Positions 1-11,753 of a stretch of 64,000 nt of DNA are shown here, one piece after another (the stretch's first letter is position 1; every line of letters begins with the position of its first letter). The stretch is from Chimonanthus salicifolius (taxonomy: Eukaryota; Streptophyta; Magnoliopsida; Laurales; Calycanthaceae). Position numbers and translations under genes: made by a program. Where the stretch lies: the NCBI GenBank assembly GCA_013350335.1, contig CM023539.1, forward strand, positions 19,060,223 to 19,124,222. Reading direction: 5' to 3'. A model generated the notes under the pieces. That model worked only from the letters and a program-made list of their open reading frames with translations. It did not search any database and was not told the DNA's origin.

Positions 1-32
1 TATTTTATTTTTAAAATCAGCCGGTTACCCGC

Positions 33-166
33 TGTTCACTGTCCACTGTCCACTGTCCACTACCCACAGTCCACTGTCCACTACCCACTGTCCACTACCC
101 ATTGTCCACTGTCCACTACCCACTGTCCACTACCCATTGTCCACTGTCCACTACCCACTGTCCACT
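33..166. repeat. Minisatellite of CACTGTC / CACTACCC units
   Basis: Short units CACTGTC and CACTACCC alternate for about 130 bases. They form a higher-order period of about 35 bases, with small variants such as ATTGTC and ACAGTC. The block sits inside the LTR just before its first hairpin copy at 179. I do not see it in the other LTRs of the window, so it is probably a local slippage expansion in this copy. Confidence 0.85.
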
Positions 167-178
167 AAAACTCACTAG

Positions 179-886
179 TGGGGTTCGGCCATAAAACATG
201 GCCGGACCTCACTCTTTGGTTTTGACCCGCTTTTTAACCCTTGTTTTATTTTACACAAAATGGGTCCAACATCATCCATTCTCTGATTATCCAATCTACT
301 AACATTCCATAGTTAAACATTTAATTTCTTAAACATGCATGGATCCACAAAATGTCCATGAAATTGATTCATGGAGTTCGGCCATACAACATGGTCGAAC
401 CCATGATGTCTCATTTTTTATCCTTTCCTTTCTTAAATCATTTACAACATATTAGATCCATACAAAATCCATCAATATTTCTCCATGGGGTTCGACTATA
501 CAACATGGCCGAACCCATGGTCCATTGTTCTTCATCATCTCCTCATTTTAAATCATCATCTACAACATTTAAAACCCATTTAAAATCACTAACATTCTTC
601 CATCATTTTCATCCTTTAAAAGCCATTAAAATCACTAACATACTTCCATCATTTTCATCCTTAAAACCCATTAAAATCACTAACATACTTCCATGGAGTT
701 AAGCCATACAACACGGCCGAACCCTATGGTTCATCATTTTCCCTTAACAATCACATACCCATGATTAGATCACTTGATGGGGTTCGGCCATACATCATGG
801 CTGAACCTCATCCAATCCTTTTTGTCTTTAATGGTCCTTATACATAAAAATCTAGGGTTTGGCCATGCAAGGGCCAAACCATGATC
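179..886 (-). repeat. GGTTCGGCCAT hairpin cluster, G1 3' LTR
   Basis: Six imperfect inverted repeats start near 179, 371, 483, 691, 775 and 851. Each has a GGTTCGGCCAT arm, a loop of about 4-6 bases and an ATGGCCGAACC arm. The DNA between copies is AT-rich and differs from gap to gap. In the copy at 179 the outer bases pair as AGTG with CACT. In the copies at 371 and 483 they pair as CATG with CATG. Confidence 0.85.
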
Positions 887-2428
887 TTTGATCATTTTAA
901 CCATGCATGTTGTCATAAGCCATATATACATATTGTCCTTAATAATCTTTATATAACCTATCTTACCCATTAGGGTTTTGTCCATTTTTCCATCTCATTC
1001 CTTGGATGGATTTTAAATCCATGGCCCATAACATTTTGGCCAACCATTTTCAATCTATATGGAATGTTTCCTTAACTTCCTTTTAATTAATAAATCATAC
1101 ATACCGATTCCGCGACACCTTCGTTTTCTTTCACTCCTTCTTGCTCATCCGATCTTCTCCTTCCTTAGTCTTTTCTTCCTTCTCCTTGATCTTCGGCCAA
1201 AGAGTGTTGCTTGAGAGGGAGAGGGTTTAAGATGAAAAACCTAAGGGAGGGCTCGGCCAAGGAGTGAAGGTTTGAGAGAGGGAGAGGAGGAGAGTGAGAT
1301 GAAAACTCTAAGTTATCTTTGTCTCAAAGGAAGGGGTCGGCCCTAGGGTTTTGGTGAGAGGGAGAGGTGTGAATGAGATGGAAAAACCCTAAGTGTTTTC
1401 TTTTGTCTTAGAGGGGGGTCGGCCAAGAGAGAGCTTGAGAGAGGAGTGAGTGAATGAGATGAAGAGCTAACCCTTTCCTTCTTGTCTAGGGTTTCTTGGA
1501 TGAGACCTCACCTCCCAACCACCCTCATTCAATGTGGAGTCTTCCCCATGAGTTCCTTGACCAAGCAAGAGGATGCATGCCTTCCACATGGCACACACAC
1601 CCACTCCAACATTTTTGGTCAAGGGTTTCCATTGAGATCAAAACCCTCCATCTCCCCTTTGACTCACCAAGAGGATGCATGCCCTCCACATGGGTTCCTT
1701 GACTAACCAAGAGGATGCATGCCCTCCACATGGCACACACACCCTCTCCAATGAATTTGGTGTCTAGGGTTTCCACTAAGATGGAAACCCTCCACTTTCC
1801 CTTTGACTCACTCCATCTTTTCATCTCCCATGTGACTCACCACCCATCCAACTCACTACATTAAATAAAACTCATTCTCCTAACTCAAGCACTTGAATTT
1901 ATTTTTTAATTAATTAATTCCTTAACTCCACTCATTTTACTTAATCCTCTTGGACTCACCTTTGAACTCACCCATGAGCTCACTCATGGTTGACCAAGTC
2001 AATCATGGTGGCCGGCCCCACATGTGCCTTAGTCCACACGCCACCTCACTTGATGAGGTGGACCTGGATCCCACTTGGCTATGCCACTTTGTTATTACCT
2101 CATACACTTGCCACCTCACTTGATGAGGTGGACCCCTTGCCTTAGATCTTATTTAGGTCCATGACCCGATCAAGTCAATTCCTTACCCATTTACCCTAAA
2201 CCTCAATTTATCTTGACCCATTGGGTCCCAATTGGGCATTTGACCCAATTGACCTTATTGACCCAATTAAATAGAATTAATCCTATCCATGGTCCATTGG
2301 ACCATACTTGGGCCATTGCCCCAATGCTTATCCATTTAACATCCACTCCATCTATGGATCTTAATTTTTAACAATTAAAATAAATAATAGCCAATATATT
2401 TATTGCATTGAAAATTTGGGCTATTACA

Positions 2429-2443
2429 ATATTACCCTCTTTT
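2429..2443 (-). other. Polypurine tract of G1
   Basis: On the sense (minus) strand the bases next to the 3' LTR read AAAAGAGGGTAATAT, directly before the LTR's TG. Just upstream is a degenerate form of the ATTTCGAGGACGAAAT-like sequence that commonly precedes the 3' LTR in Tekay/Del elements. The same arrangement recurs at 44361 in element G3. Confidence 0.75.
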
Positions 2444-2488
2444 GAAATTTTTGTCTCAAAAATCAAACGAAGTAGGGTTTCCTACAAC

Positions 2489-3172
2489 TCATACAAAAAG
2501 CTCAGGATGAGCTGTCCTCATTTCTGATTCAAGTTCCCAGGTGGCTTCCTCATTACCATGTCGATCCCATACCACCTTGACGAACTGAATGGCTCGGTTC
2601 CATAGCACTCTCTGTTCTTTCCTGATCACTCTTACCGCCTTCTCCACATAGGTTACGTCGCTTTGTACATCAACATCTTGCATGTTCAACACGTGTGAAG
2701 GATCAGGGTTGTATTTCCTCAACATAGAAACAAAGAACACATCGTGCAAAGATGACAACTGTGGAGGAAGTGCCAATTGATAAGCCACCTCCCCCACCAT
2801 CTTTAGGATTGGAAACGGCCTCACAAATCTAGGTGACAGTTTCCCTTTCTTCCCAAATCGCATGTGTCCCTTTCGTGGCGAGACTTTTAAGAACACTAAG
2901 TCTCCCACTTCAAACTCAAGGAACCTTCTCCTCTTATCAGTGTAGCTCTTCTGACGACTCCGTGCAGTAACTAGGTGCTGTCGTATCAACTTAATCTGCG
3001 CCGTAGTCTCTGCAACTAGCTCGGGTCCAATAAGTGCAGGTTCACCGGCCTCTGTCCAACACACTGGTGATCTACATGGTCTACCATACAAGGCCTTGAA
3101 TGGAGCCATTTGGAGGCTTGTAACAGTTGTTGTAAGAGAACTCCACCAGGGGTAAGTGATCCTCCCATCCAC
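2489..3172 (-). pseudogene. G1 integrase C-terminus with chromodomain-like tail
   Basis: The 227-residue open frame holds the end of a Ty3/gypsy polyprotein. Integrase core sequence ([16 protein letters not shown]) is near residues 23-39. The GPF/Y-like region follows (KGKLSPRFVRPFPILKMVG, around 105-123). The tail ends EEATWELESEMRTAHPELF, the typical end of the chromodomain in Tekay/Del chromoviruses, where it is thought to guide integration to chromatin. The first residues belong to a different frame than the integrase core upstream (3081-3641), so a frameshift near 3080-3170 breaks pol. No intact polyprotein can be made. Confidence 0.85.
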
Positions 3173-3782
3173 CCTCGAAATCTAGCATACATGCTCTCAG
3201 CATATCCTCCAATGTCTGTATCGTCCTCTCCGACTGTCCATCAGTATGTGGATGGAATGATGTGCTAGTCAATAAGTCCGTCCCCATAGTCGACTTCATG
3301 CTCTGCCAAACTTTGCCGGTGAATCGGCCATCTCTGTCAGACACAATAGTCCGGGGAATACCGTGAAGTCTGATGATATCCCTGATGTACCGTCTACCGA
3401 AAGTCTCAGAGGAATCTGTCATCTCTATGGGAAGAAAATGTCCAGACTTGGTCAGTCGATCCACCACGACCCATATTGCATCGTTCCCCTTTGATGACCT
3501 TGGCAACCCCGTCACAAAATCTATGGAGATATGTTCCCATTTCCACTCCGGCACTGGTAAGGGTTTGAGTAAACCTAGTGGCTTCTGATGTTCAGTCTTA
3601 ACCTGCTGACAAGTTAGGCAGTGAACAAAAAACTCTGCCACATCTCTTTTGAGTCCATGCTACCAATAGTGTCTCTTAAGATCATGATAGATCTTGGTGC
3701 TACCCGAATGAATAGAGAGTTTGGTGTGGTGTGCCTCGATCAATAACTCTCTTCTGCAGCTTTTAGGTGCATATGTCCTACC
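3081..3782 (-). pseudogene. G1 integrase zinc finger and catalytic core
   Basis: The minus strand encodes an HHCC zinc finger (HCLTCQQVK at its end). The integrase core follows, with the first acidic residue in IDFVTGLP, the second in VSDRDGRF and the glutamate in DGQSERT. These form the DDE triad for strand transfer. A stop after YW in the KRHYW.HGLK region (near 3660) and a frameshift at the downstream end make this a pseudogene. The remnant is closely similar to the G2 integrase at 21042-21800. Confidence 0.85.
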
Positions 3783-4379
3783 TCAGAATAAAAGACCCTG
3801 TCCTGGTCGTAACTCCCATTCCGGTATAACCTCACCAGTAGACATCTTAGCCCACATCTCCTCCACTTCCGGATCTGTCCGTTGCTCCTGTTCAATCTTG
3901 GAGACCATGTTGGACTGTATGATCAAATTATGCATACTCCCATGTTTCTTGATATACAAGTTGAATTCTCGAATGGTATTCAACATCTCCCATTCCTTCC
4001 TGATCAAATTGGCCACTGTTGCATGTGCCATACGGCTGAGGGCATTCGCCACTTTGTTCGCCTTGCCAGGATGATATCGAAGCGTAAACTCATAATCTTG
4101 CAGATATTCCATCCATCTGCGCTACCTCATGTTGAGTTCCTTCTGATCAAACAAATATTTCAGGCTCTTGTGATCTAAAAATACCTCAAACTTCTTGTCA
4201 TAAAGATAGTGTCTTTAGCTTTTGAGATTGAAGACCACTGCGGCTAGTTCCAGATCATGCGTGGGATAGTGGCGTTCATGAATTTTCAACTGTCTTGAGA
4301 TATAAGCCACCACATGTTGATTTTGAGTGAGAGAACACCCAAGTCCCTCTCCTGAAGCATCACAATATACTACATAGCT
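3783..4379 (-). pseudogene. G1 RNase H domain, cut by LTR insertion
   Basis: The remnant runs from [12 protein letters not shown] (first catalytic Asp region of gypsy RNase H, about 4340-4370) through [11 protein letters not shown] and ends in YHPGKANKVANALSR (about 4030-4085), where ANALSR replaces the usual ADALSR. The Asp-to-Asn change removes a conserved acidic residue. A stop after the FNLKS motif breaks the frame near 4215. The domain is split at 4379 by the solo LTR at 4380-7458 and resumes at 7459. Confidence 0.8.
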
Positions 4380-7300
4380 TGTAACGCCCCGCCCTTTTTC
4401 ACTCGTTTTTTCCCGTAAATTCAGAGTATATATATTTTTTATAACAGAGTAGAGTGATAGAGCGTGGGACGTCACGACGCGGCTAAGTTAGAACTTCCAA
4501 AGTCCGACCCTTAACTGGCCAACCCTATGTGTGTATGGACTCAGTCTAATAAAATGGTTCACACATAGCAATATCAAGATGCGGAATAAAAATCATAATC
4601 TGCGGAATCATAACATCAAAATACGGAACATAATAGAACCAAATTCTATTCCAGTCAGATAGCAAAGTACGTCACGTCCTTGTCCATAATTAAAACATCA
4701 TAATTATCAAATAAATCATTCGATCATCTAAGTTATTACATTCCGAAATCCAAATACTCAAATACAAGTTCATGAGTAACTTTATTCAAAACTTGTTAAA
4801 ATAAGTCTTCCAAGCTCCTATGCCTGGTCCGTCTTACGTTCATCGTTCTCCTGAATACCTGTATCATCAACTAAGGTAGAAGTAGGGCGTTAGAACAACG
4901 CGTCCAGTAGGTATTCCAGTTACGGCTAACACATGGTTAGTACAAAGCATATATTATAACATAATATATAAAACCAGGTAAAATCCATGCCATGCAATGA
5001 TGACAGATATGCAATGAGTCTCACCCATCACATGTACATAAATGTACCCACCACATAGGTCTTCCGGACGCCCCGGCGGAGTGTGGACCCTCCGGAATCT
5101 TCTTGATGAAAATCACATCAAGGTACCTCACATAGGTTTTTCGGACACCTCGACGGAGTGTGACCCCTCCTGTTATAAATCCTCCACCCCATGCCATGCA
5201 TGAGATGCCAATGAAACACATGCTATTTTAATAACATAAACATAGCATTTAAAATCACCTTTTTAAAACATATCAATCCATGCTATTTAAACAAGTTAAA
5301 ACATAGCATTTGAAATCCAATAATAAAGCATATTCTTTGAAACATATTTTCATCAAACATAGGAAAAAAACAAAGTACATAAGCCATGGTTTCAAAGAGG
5401 TGGAATCCTACCAAAGACCATTCACAAGTCCTTGCGTTCCCGTCCAAGATTCGATCACAGATTTCGCACCGCTTGCGAGATCTCGTTACCTTATAATATA
5501 ATAATAAATCAACACCAAGTCTCACTTGATTACAAGGTTCTAAGTCCATTAACCAAACTTGTGGGGTTCGGCCATACCCATGGCCAAGCCTCACCCTTTT
5601 TGTTCATTTATCCCATTAATTACCAAAATGCCATTGATCTAAACCTTAGTCATTTAAATCTACTATAATTAGACCCTATAAATTTCCTTAACCAAACAAG
5701 TCCATCAGACACAACTCATGGGGTTCGGCCATACATCATGGCTGAACCCATGGTTCTCCACTTTGGCATGTAATTACATTTTTGCCATTCCTTTCACCAT
5801 CAATCCATAACATACATTGTATCCTTTACTTTATTTACAAAACACAAAGCCTAACCCATAATTTTGATTCATGGAGTTCGGCCATACACATGGCCGAACC
5901 CATGGTACCTTTGTTTCCAATCTTACCTCCACTTTCTAAATTAATAACCATATATTTATTTACACTAAAAATACCAAACCAATTCCATGGGGTTCGGCTA
6001 TACCCATGGCCGAACCCTATGGTTTCCAAAATCCTCATTTAGAAAGTCCATAATTAGGTAGCTTCTAATTTTAGCAACCTCCTTCCACAAATGAAAACAC
6101 CTTCCAAAAATAATAACCTTCCTTCCATATTTAGATTGCTTTCCAAATTTAGCAACCATTTTCCATACTTGGATGCTTTCTAATTTTAGCAATACTTTCC
6201 ATAATTGGAATAGTTTCGTAGATTAGAAATCTTCATTCTAAAATTGGAGTGCTTTCCAATTTAGCAGCTCTTTCTAAATTTGGAAGCTTTCCATATTTAA
6301 TCTTCATTCCAAAAACTACTCCATGGGGTTCGGCCAAGCACCATGGCCGAATCCTATGGTTCATGACTTCATCAATGGTTTAGATCCATTAAACTCAAAC
6401 ATTAATCCATTAAAATATTTGGCGGTGTACGGCCATACACCATGGCCGAACCTCACCCCTTCTTTTCATTAGTATGGATCCAATCTCTTAGCCATAATAC
6501 AATCATGGTTCGGCCATACCATAGTCGACCCACATTCTTTCATTGTCTTCTTGATTCTAAAACCAACAACCATCAAAGGTTTCCATGATCTAAAATCTAA
6601 GAACATAAACCCAATGAAATCAATCAAATGCCTCCATGGTTTTCAATCTTCCAAAGCCCATGAATTAAACACTTCTTTCCATGGGGTTCGGCCATGCACT
6701 ATGGCCGAGCCCTATGGTTCTTTCTTTTCCATTTAAATTATTAAATCATCATCCAAACTTCTTCCATGGGAGTTCGGGCAAACACCATGGGGGAACCCTA
6801 TGGTTCTTTTATTTCTAAAATATAATTATCAAATAAGAATACCAACCTTTTCCCTTTGGTTTCTTGCTTTTCCAACTTTCTTTTCCTTTCCCTTTGCTGG
6901 CCGAAACACCTTCTTTTTGCTGCCTTCTTCTTCTCATTGCTCTTTGGCGTGAGAGAGGACTTGAGAGAGGGAGAGAGAGGAATAAAAATCGGCAATGGGA
7001 TTGTAAAAACCGTGCACCCCCTCTTTGTCTCTCCTTTTAAGCTTCCATTTAATCCAAATGGGGAAGGTGCCATGCGCCCCTCCCTTGCCTTAGATGGCAA
7101 TGACGTGTGGCCTCTTGCTTGGATTAGCAATTGCCGACCTCACTTGCTCTCCTTAATTAAATCCTTCTTTAATCCCTATTTAGAAAGTACTATGCGCCCA
7201 TATTCCCTTCTTTAATTATCTCATGCGCATAACATATATATTTAATATCTAAAATTCGGCCATGCACAATCTTTTAATTAATGCATCACTAAATTAATTC

Positions 7301-7458
7301 AAACCCATTTAATTTTTAATAAGACAAATTCCACCATTTATTGGGTTCTAATTGGGGCATGGCCCAATTCTTGATCCAAATAAGATCCAATCTAAAATTC
7401 ACAATTGAAAATGGATAAATTTCATAAAAATAATAAATTGAAAATCCGAGGTGTTACA
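4380..7458 (-). mobile_element. Solo LTR (3.1 kb) inside G1 pol
   Basis: The plus strand reads TGTAACGCCCCGCCC at 4380 and GAGGTGTTACA ending at 7458, so the LTR lies on the minus strand. It interrupts the RNase H coding sequence; joining the flanks restores the order seen in G2 near 22280. The 5-bp flanks are TAGCT and TAACC, a target duplication with two transitions. Inside, in plus order, are the 3' terminal block, the acceptor-like site near 4870-4895, a CTTGATG hairpin at 5102-5122, the GGTTCGGCCAT array at 5560-6803 and a GA-rich stretch near 6950-6985. No internal region or second LTR is present. Confidence 0.93.
5560..6803 (-). repeat. GGTTCGGCCAT hairpin cluster, LTR 4380-7458
   Basis: Nine copies start near 5560, 5717, 5870, 5984, 6323, 6421, 6503, 6680 and 6765. 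All point the same way as the LTR, with the loop read as ACACC or a close variant on the plus strand. The copy at 6765 has lost most of the inner arm (CGGGCA, GGGGGAA) while the outer ATGG/CCAT bases remain. Spacing varies from about 80 to 340 bases. Confidence 0.85.
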
Positions 7459-7945
7459 TAACCCTTGCCTCTTTCCGGCAAAATCAGAATAGGAGCAGTT
7501 GTAAGCCTCTCCTTCAGTTGCTCGAATCTCCGGTTGCATACATCCGACCATTCAAATTTGACTCATTTCTAAGTGAGTCGGGTAAGTGGAGATGCAATCT
7601 TGGAGAAGTCCATAATAAACTTCCTATAGTAACCTGCCAATCCCAGAAAGCTGCGGATCTCGGTCACATTCTTTGGTGCTTTCCATTCTCTGACTACTGC
7701 CACTTTAGCCGGGTCCTCGGCTATTCCTTCCGTTGATGTGACATGTCCTAAGAAATTGGCCTCAGATAGCCAGAACTCGCACTTGTTTGCTTTGGCATAT
7801 AATTGATTTTTCTTCAGGGTGTCCAAGGCTATCCTTAGATGTTCTACATGCTACTCCCAATGGTGGAAATAAATCGGGTTATCGTTAATGAAAACGATTA
7901 CAAACTTGTCCAAATAACGACGAAAGATTTTGTTCATCCGATCCA
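7459..7945 (-). pseudogene. G1 reverse transcriptase C-terminal part
   Basis: The minus strand encodes the end of the RT and the RT-RNase H linker: [19 protein letters not shown], then [19 protein letters not shown] and [18 protein letters not shown]. Further upstream in sense (7850-7945) is a degenerate stretch matching the region around the YxDD box. FVIVFINDN stands where G2 has FVIVFIDDI, so a catalytic Asp is replaced by Asn. The coding sequence stops abruptly at about 7945, where the match to G2 ends within the shared string TCCATGAA and a non-coding module begins. Confidence 0.8.
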
Positions 7946-8040
7946 TGAATGTAACCCCCCTATGGGTATAATCCATTCATGGGCATAACTAATACCTTTG
8001 TAGGACTAATATGTCTATCATGGGACTAATATGTCAACTT
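7946..8040 (-). mobile_element. Non-coding module fused to G1 pol
   Basis: This stretch does not continue the RT. It resembles the non-coding interior of element G3 near 45872-45960; both contain GGGTATAATCCATTCATG followed by an ACTAATACCTT-like run. The fusion point lies in TCCATGAA, which occurs both in RT and in the module, as expected for template switching or microhomology-mediated joining. The module is cut at 8040 by the plus-strand LTR that starts at 8041. Confidence 0.65.
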
Positions 8041-8295
8041 TGTAAGACCCCGTATTGTCATGTTATAAATATTTATAGAAATTGCCCATTTAATTTGTGA
8101 ATTAATGGATATGGACCTTAGATGGGTAAGGTGTTGGGTCAATTGCCCAATTAAGATCCAACGGATGGTGGATATGGTTCAATTGAATTAAATGGGTGAA
8201 ATTTATTTAATTGGGTCAAAATTGTCAATTGGGTCAAAATGCCCAATTAGGACCCAATGGGTCGTGGTTGACTTGGTTGACCACCAAGTGAGTTC
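8041..8295 (+). mobile_element. Plus-strand LTR, 5' piece
   Basis: It begins TGTAAGACCCCGTATTGTC, the sense LTR start, inserted into the G1 module. The following U3-like stretch is rich in GGGTCAA and TTGACC words and GACCCAATGGGTC, as in the starts of the LTRs at 23463 and 32320. It is interrupted by the solo LTR at 8296 and resumes at 12591. Confidence 0.85.
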
Positions 8296-9653
8296 TGTAA
8301 CGCCCCGCCCTTTTTCACCCGTTTTCCGAAAATCAGAGTCTATTTTTTTTTTAATAGAAGGGTGAGAGAGGGCGCGGACGCCACGACGCGAGTTAAGTCC
8401 GAGCTTCTAAAGCCCGACCCTTAACTGGCCAACCCCACGTGTGCGCAGAACTAAGTCCACGAGAATGGTTCACGCGTGGGAAGTAAGCTCGCGGATTATA
8501 ATTATTGCGGAACATGATAATAGAGTTTATCCTACCGGTTTTTAGATAGAAGGGAAGATACAACATTGAATTTACCAAAATGCCCCTATGTTCATGATTA
8601 TATCACAAAATGTATCGTCCATAAGTAACGTCCAAACCATTGCAAGAAATGTAAATTTATACAACCTGACAAGCTAAGTTACTTTAAAATTACATCTCCA
8701 AAATGTAAACATAATATAAGCTAGGACTGCGCTTTCCAAGCTCCTAAGCTTGGCCTCCGGTATGTCCACCGCTTCCTGCCTCTCCTGCGTCATCAGCTAG
8801 GGTAGAAGTAGGGCGTTAGTCAACGCGCCCAATAGGACTCCGAGTAGGGCTAGCACATGGATTAGTGATACACACATACCGATAACATAAAATACAACAA
8901 AATAAGTATGTGATGAATGCTATGTCATGGGTGCTTATGTCATGTGTCCCACCCATTATCCGTATGATCATACAATATGTTGTTCCCCATGTTTGCTTCT
9001 CGGTCGCCCCGACGGAGCATGGAATCCGGTTATCGAACTATCCCCATGTGTGATTCTCGGTCGCCCCGATGGAGCATGGACTTCGGTCATAGCCCTCAGG
9101 CTATCCCCATGTCTGATTCTCAGTCGCCCCGACGGAGCATGGACTCCGGTTTCATTATTTTCCTGCCCATGCCATGCATAAGATGTACGTGCATTATGCT
9201 ATGTAGTATATAGATAAATCATAATTTTGATATACCATACATAGCCATATAATGCATAATATAAAAATATAATCCATAAGATTCATAGCTTAAAACTCAT
9301 CATAAGAATAAAACATAATCATAAATAATTTAAAACACCATCACATATCCATCGCTTACAAAAAGGTAGGAATCCTACCGAATACCGTGTCGCTTTCCGT
9401 TACGCTTCCCGTTTGATAATCCGGTCGCCGATCGCGTACCGTTTTGCGACGCCCGATACCTTATTACATTTACCGAATTAGTCCATACATCATCCATGAT
9501 TAAGTCCCTAACTTAGCCCATTATCCATTGGTTTTAGACTCATACATAAATCCAATTTTGGCCAAATTTAAAATTCCGATTTGCGAGCCTAAAACGTAGC
9601 AACTATCCGCTTCATTTATTCATTCATAATATATCTATTTTCATGTCCAACCC

Positions 9654-10957
9654 ACATAGGGTTCGGCCATGTACCATGGTCGAACCCATGGTCCTTCAAT
9701 GTGGCCACAAATTACGGTTTTGCCACTCCTCTTCCATGGTTAAGTTACCCCTTTTATCCATGCATATTTAAGTCCATATTTGACCCATAAATTTGGACCC
9801 ATTTATAATTTCTTAATCATGACATAACATCATAAAATCAGCCATCTAGTTTAATAAAATTTTTAAATATTTAATCCCATAAATAATTCCATACTTAGCC
9901 CATAATATGGCTCCCAAAGGGGCCATGGGTTCATGGTTCACTTTTATTGGTGCCATTTTCAAAGAGTCATATTTTGTCCCAAAAATAATCCATTTCAAAA
10001 ATCACAAATCTTCATTCATTTTGGCCCTTTAAAACAACCTCCTAGGCATTGATACATTCATTAACCTTAGCCTAAAGTTGATCAAAATTTGGGTCATGGG
10101 TTCGGCCATACATCATGGCCGAACCCATGATGTTTCTTTCCCCATCCTTCTTGGTTTCAATTATCCATTAAACATACCTCCAATGAAACTTAAATCATCC
10201 ATTTCAATCACCATCTTTATTCCATTTAAACATCACATATCATACTTGTAATATCCATTTAAATTTCATCATTAACTTAACTTAATTTCCATTTTGTTTA
10301 AGCACATATATAAACCATACTTAGCCCATGAATGACCTAAAACATGGGTCATGGGTTCGGCCATACACCATGGCCGAACCCATGATGCCTTTCCCTCGTT
10401 TTTAACTTGGGTCTTTTAATCACATTTAAAGTCCATTAAAAACCACCAACATTTCCTCATGATTTCTCATTTTAACGATCCTTTAAAAGACCTATTTTTA
10501 ATCATTTGAAAACTAATTTTCCTTAACCATTCTCCATACTTCTAATCTTATAAAAATTCTAAAATATCATCCATGGATTCCATCATAAAACTTTTTTCCA
10601 AAAATTGCCTACATTTAATCCTTTAAATCCTTGAAACCCTAAACCATTCTCCAACTTTTTATTTCTTATAAAAACCCTAATTAAAATGCATAATATTAAA
10701 ATATAATCCAAATTAAAATCATCCTCATTTACCATGGGGTTCGGCCATGCTACATGGCCGAACCCTATGGTCCATCCATTCATTAAAAATTCCATATTCT
10801 CCATGCTTTAATACAACCTTAGAATTCCAAAAATTTGAAATCATAAATCACTAATGTTCACTCATTTAAAAACGTAAAGCTCATTAGCCATTCTCCAAAA
10901 TTTTAAACCTTAACATCTTAATAAATTTATCCCACATTAGCATGGCCGAACCCTAAG
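9654..10957 (-). repeat. GGTTCGGCCAT hairpin cluster, LTR 8296-12585
   Basis: Four full copies start near 9654, 10096, 10350 and 10735, with a right half only near 10940. Spacing is wider (about 200-440 bases) than in the 3-kb LTRs. All have CATGGG-type outer bases pairing with CCCATG or a close variant. Confidence 0.8.
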
Positions 10958-11753
10958 GTCCATTCAATCCATTAAAACTTCCATCTTTTCCATACTTAAT
11001 CCATTCATTTCATTTTTTTCTTAGACCATCTCTTCCATTTCTTTGCCTTCCATTTGATGGATTTTAGATCCATTCCATAGCCTAAAATAATTTGGCCACC
11101 ATCATATGGCAAGGATGGATTTTAAAATTAAAAACCCTAAATAATAAATTTCTTGTTTAGAACATACTTACTATCCGACGACTCCTCCGGTCTTTGTCGT
11201 TCCCGTCAACTTCCTTGGCCTCTTTTCTCCTTCTTCTTGATCTTTGATCGGCTAGATGTGCTTGATCAATGGTGGGACATGCTTGGATTGGCTAAGATAG
11301 TGTTAGGTTTTGAGAGAGGGGAAGAGGGGGAGATGATGAAGAATGGTAACTCTTGATCTTCAAGAGGTGAATCCAAGATTCCACCTCTTTTCTTCTCTTC
11401 TTCTCTTCTTTTTTTCTTCTAAGTTTTCTTCTAAGTTTTCTTCACTTTCTCCTTGCAAGGTGAAAAACGAATTTCCTTGTGTGTGTGGAGGGCTAGAGTC
11501 AAATGGGTAGTTTGAAATGAGATGGAGGTGGTTGGAGTGACTTAGACTCCTCATTAATTTTCCCCACCCACCAAGCATGGGCTAGCTTGACTTGGGTGGT
11601 GGTGGTTGAGACCCAACCACCAAGCATGGATCCCATGTCCTCTTTGACTTGTTTATGTTGACCCTAATTAATCAACTTAATTAAGTTAAGCCCTCACTTA
11701 GGTTAATTAATTTTCATCTAATTTAATTCCCTTAAATTATCTATCTAATAAAT

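Larger units (their letters stand above)
1..2428 (-). mobile_element. 3' LTR of gypsy element G1 (left part outside window)
   Basis: The right edge is the sense-strand LTR start: on the plus strand it reads GGGCTATTACA and ends at 2428. It is followed at once by the polypurine tract and the 3' end of a chromovirus pol on the minus strand, so this is G1's 3' LTR. The sense-strand 3' end lies left of the window. It carries hairpins of the GGTTCGGCCAT class near 179, 371, 483, 691, 775 and 851. A GA/CT-rich leader lies at about 1130-1480, a donor-like site near 1101, and CCACCTCA palindromes at 2041 and 2111. Short open frames inside it fall in low-complexity or repeated DNA and are not genes. 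Confidence 0.85.

Noticed and set aside
352..702. 116-residue plus-strand frame and similar frames across the LTRs
   Set aside because: They translate hairpin and AT-rich spacer DNA (recurring GVRPY.MAEP strings come from the GGTTCGGCCAT palindrome read through), not proteins.
5560..6803. Hairpins as independent MITE insertions
   Set aside because: All copies share the LTR's orientation, recur in the same part of each LTR and have no consistent target duplications of their own.
6850..7130. Overlapping plus and minus frames near the GA-rich leader
   Set aside because: Low-complexity GA/CT composition opens frames on both strands; no domain or conservation of frame among LTR copies.
4380..7458. 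DNA transposon with TGTAAC..GTTACA terminal inverted repeats
   Set aside because: The ends are LTR termini: two such units touch a tRNA-Met primer site and two touch polypurine tracts of gypsy pol, and the duplications are 5 bp as for gypsy integrase.
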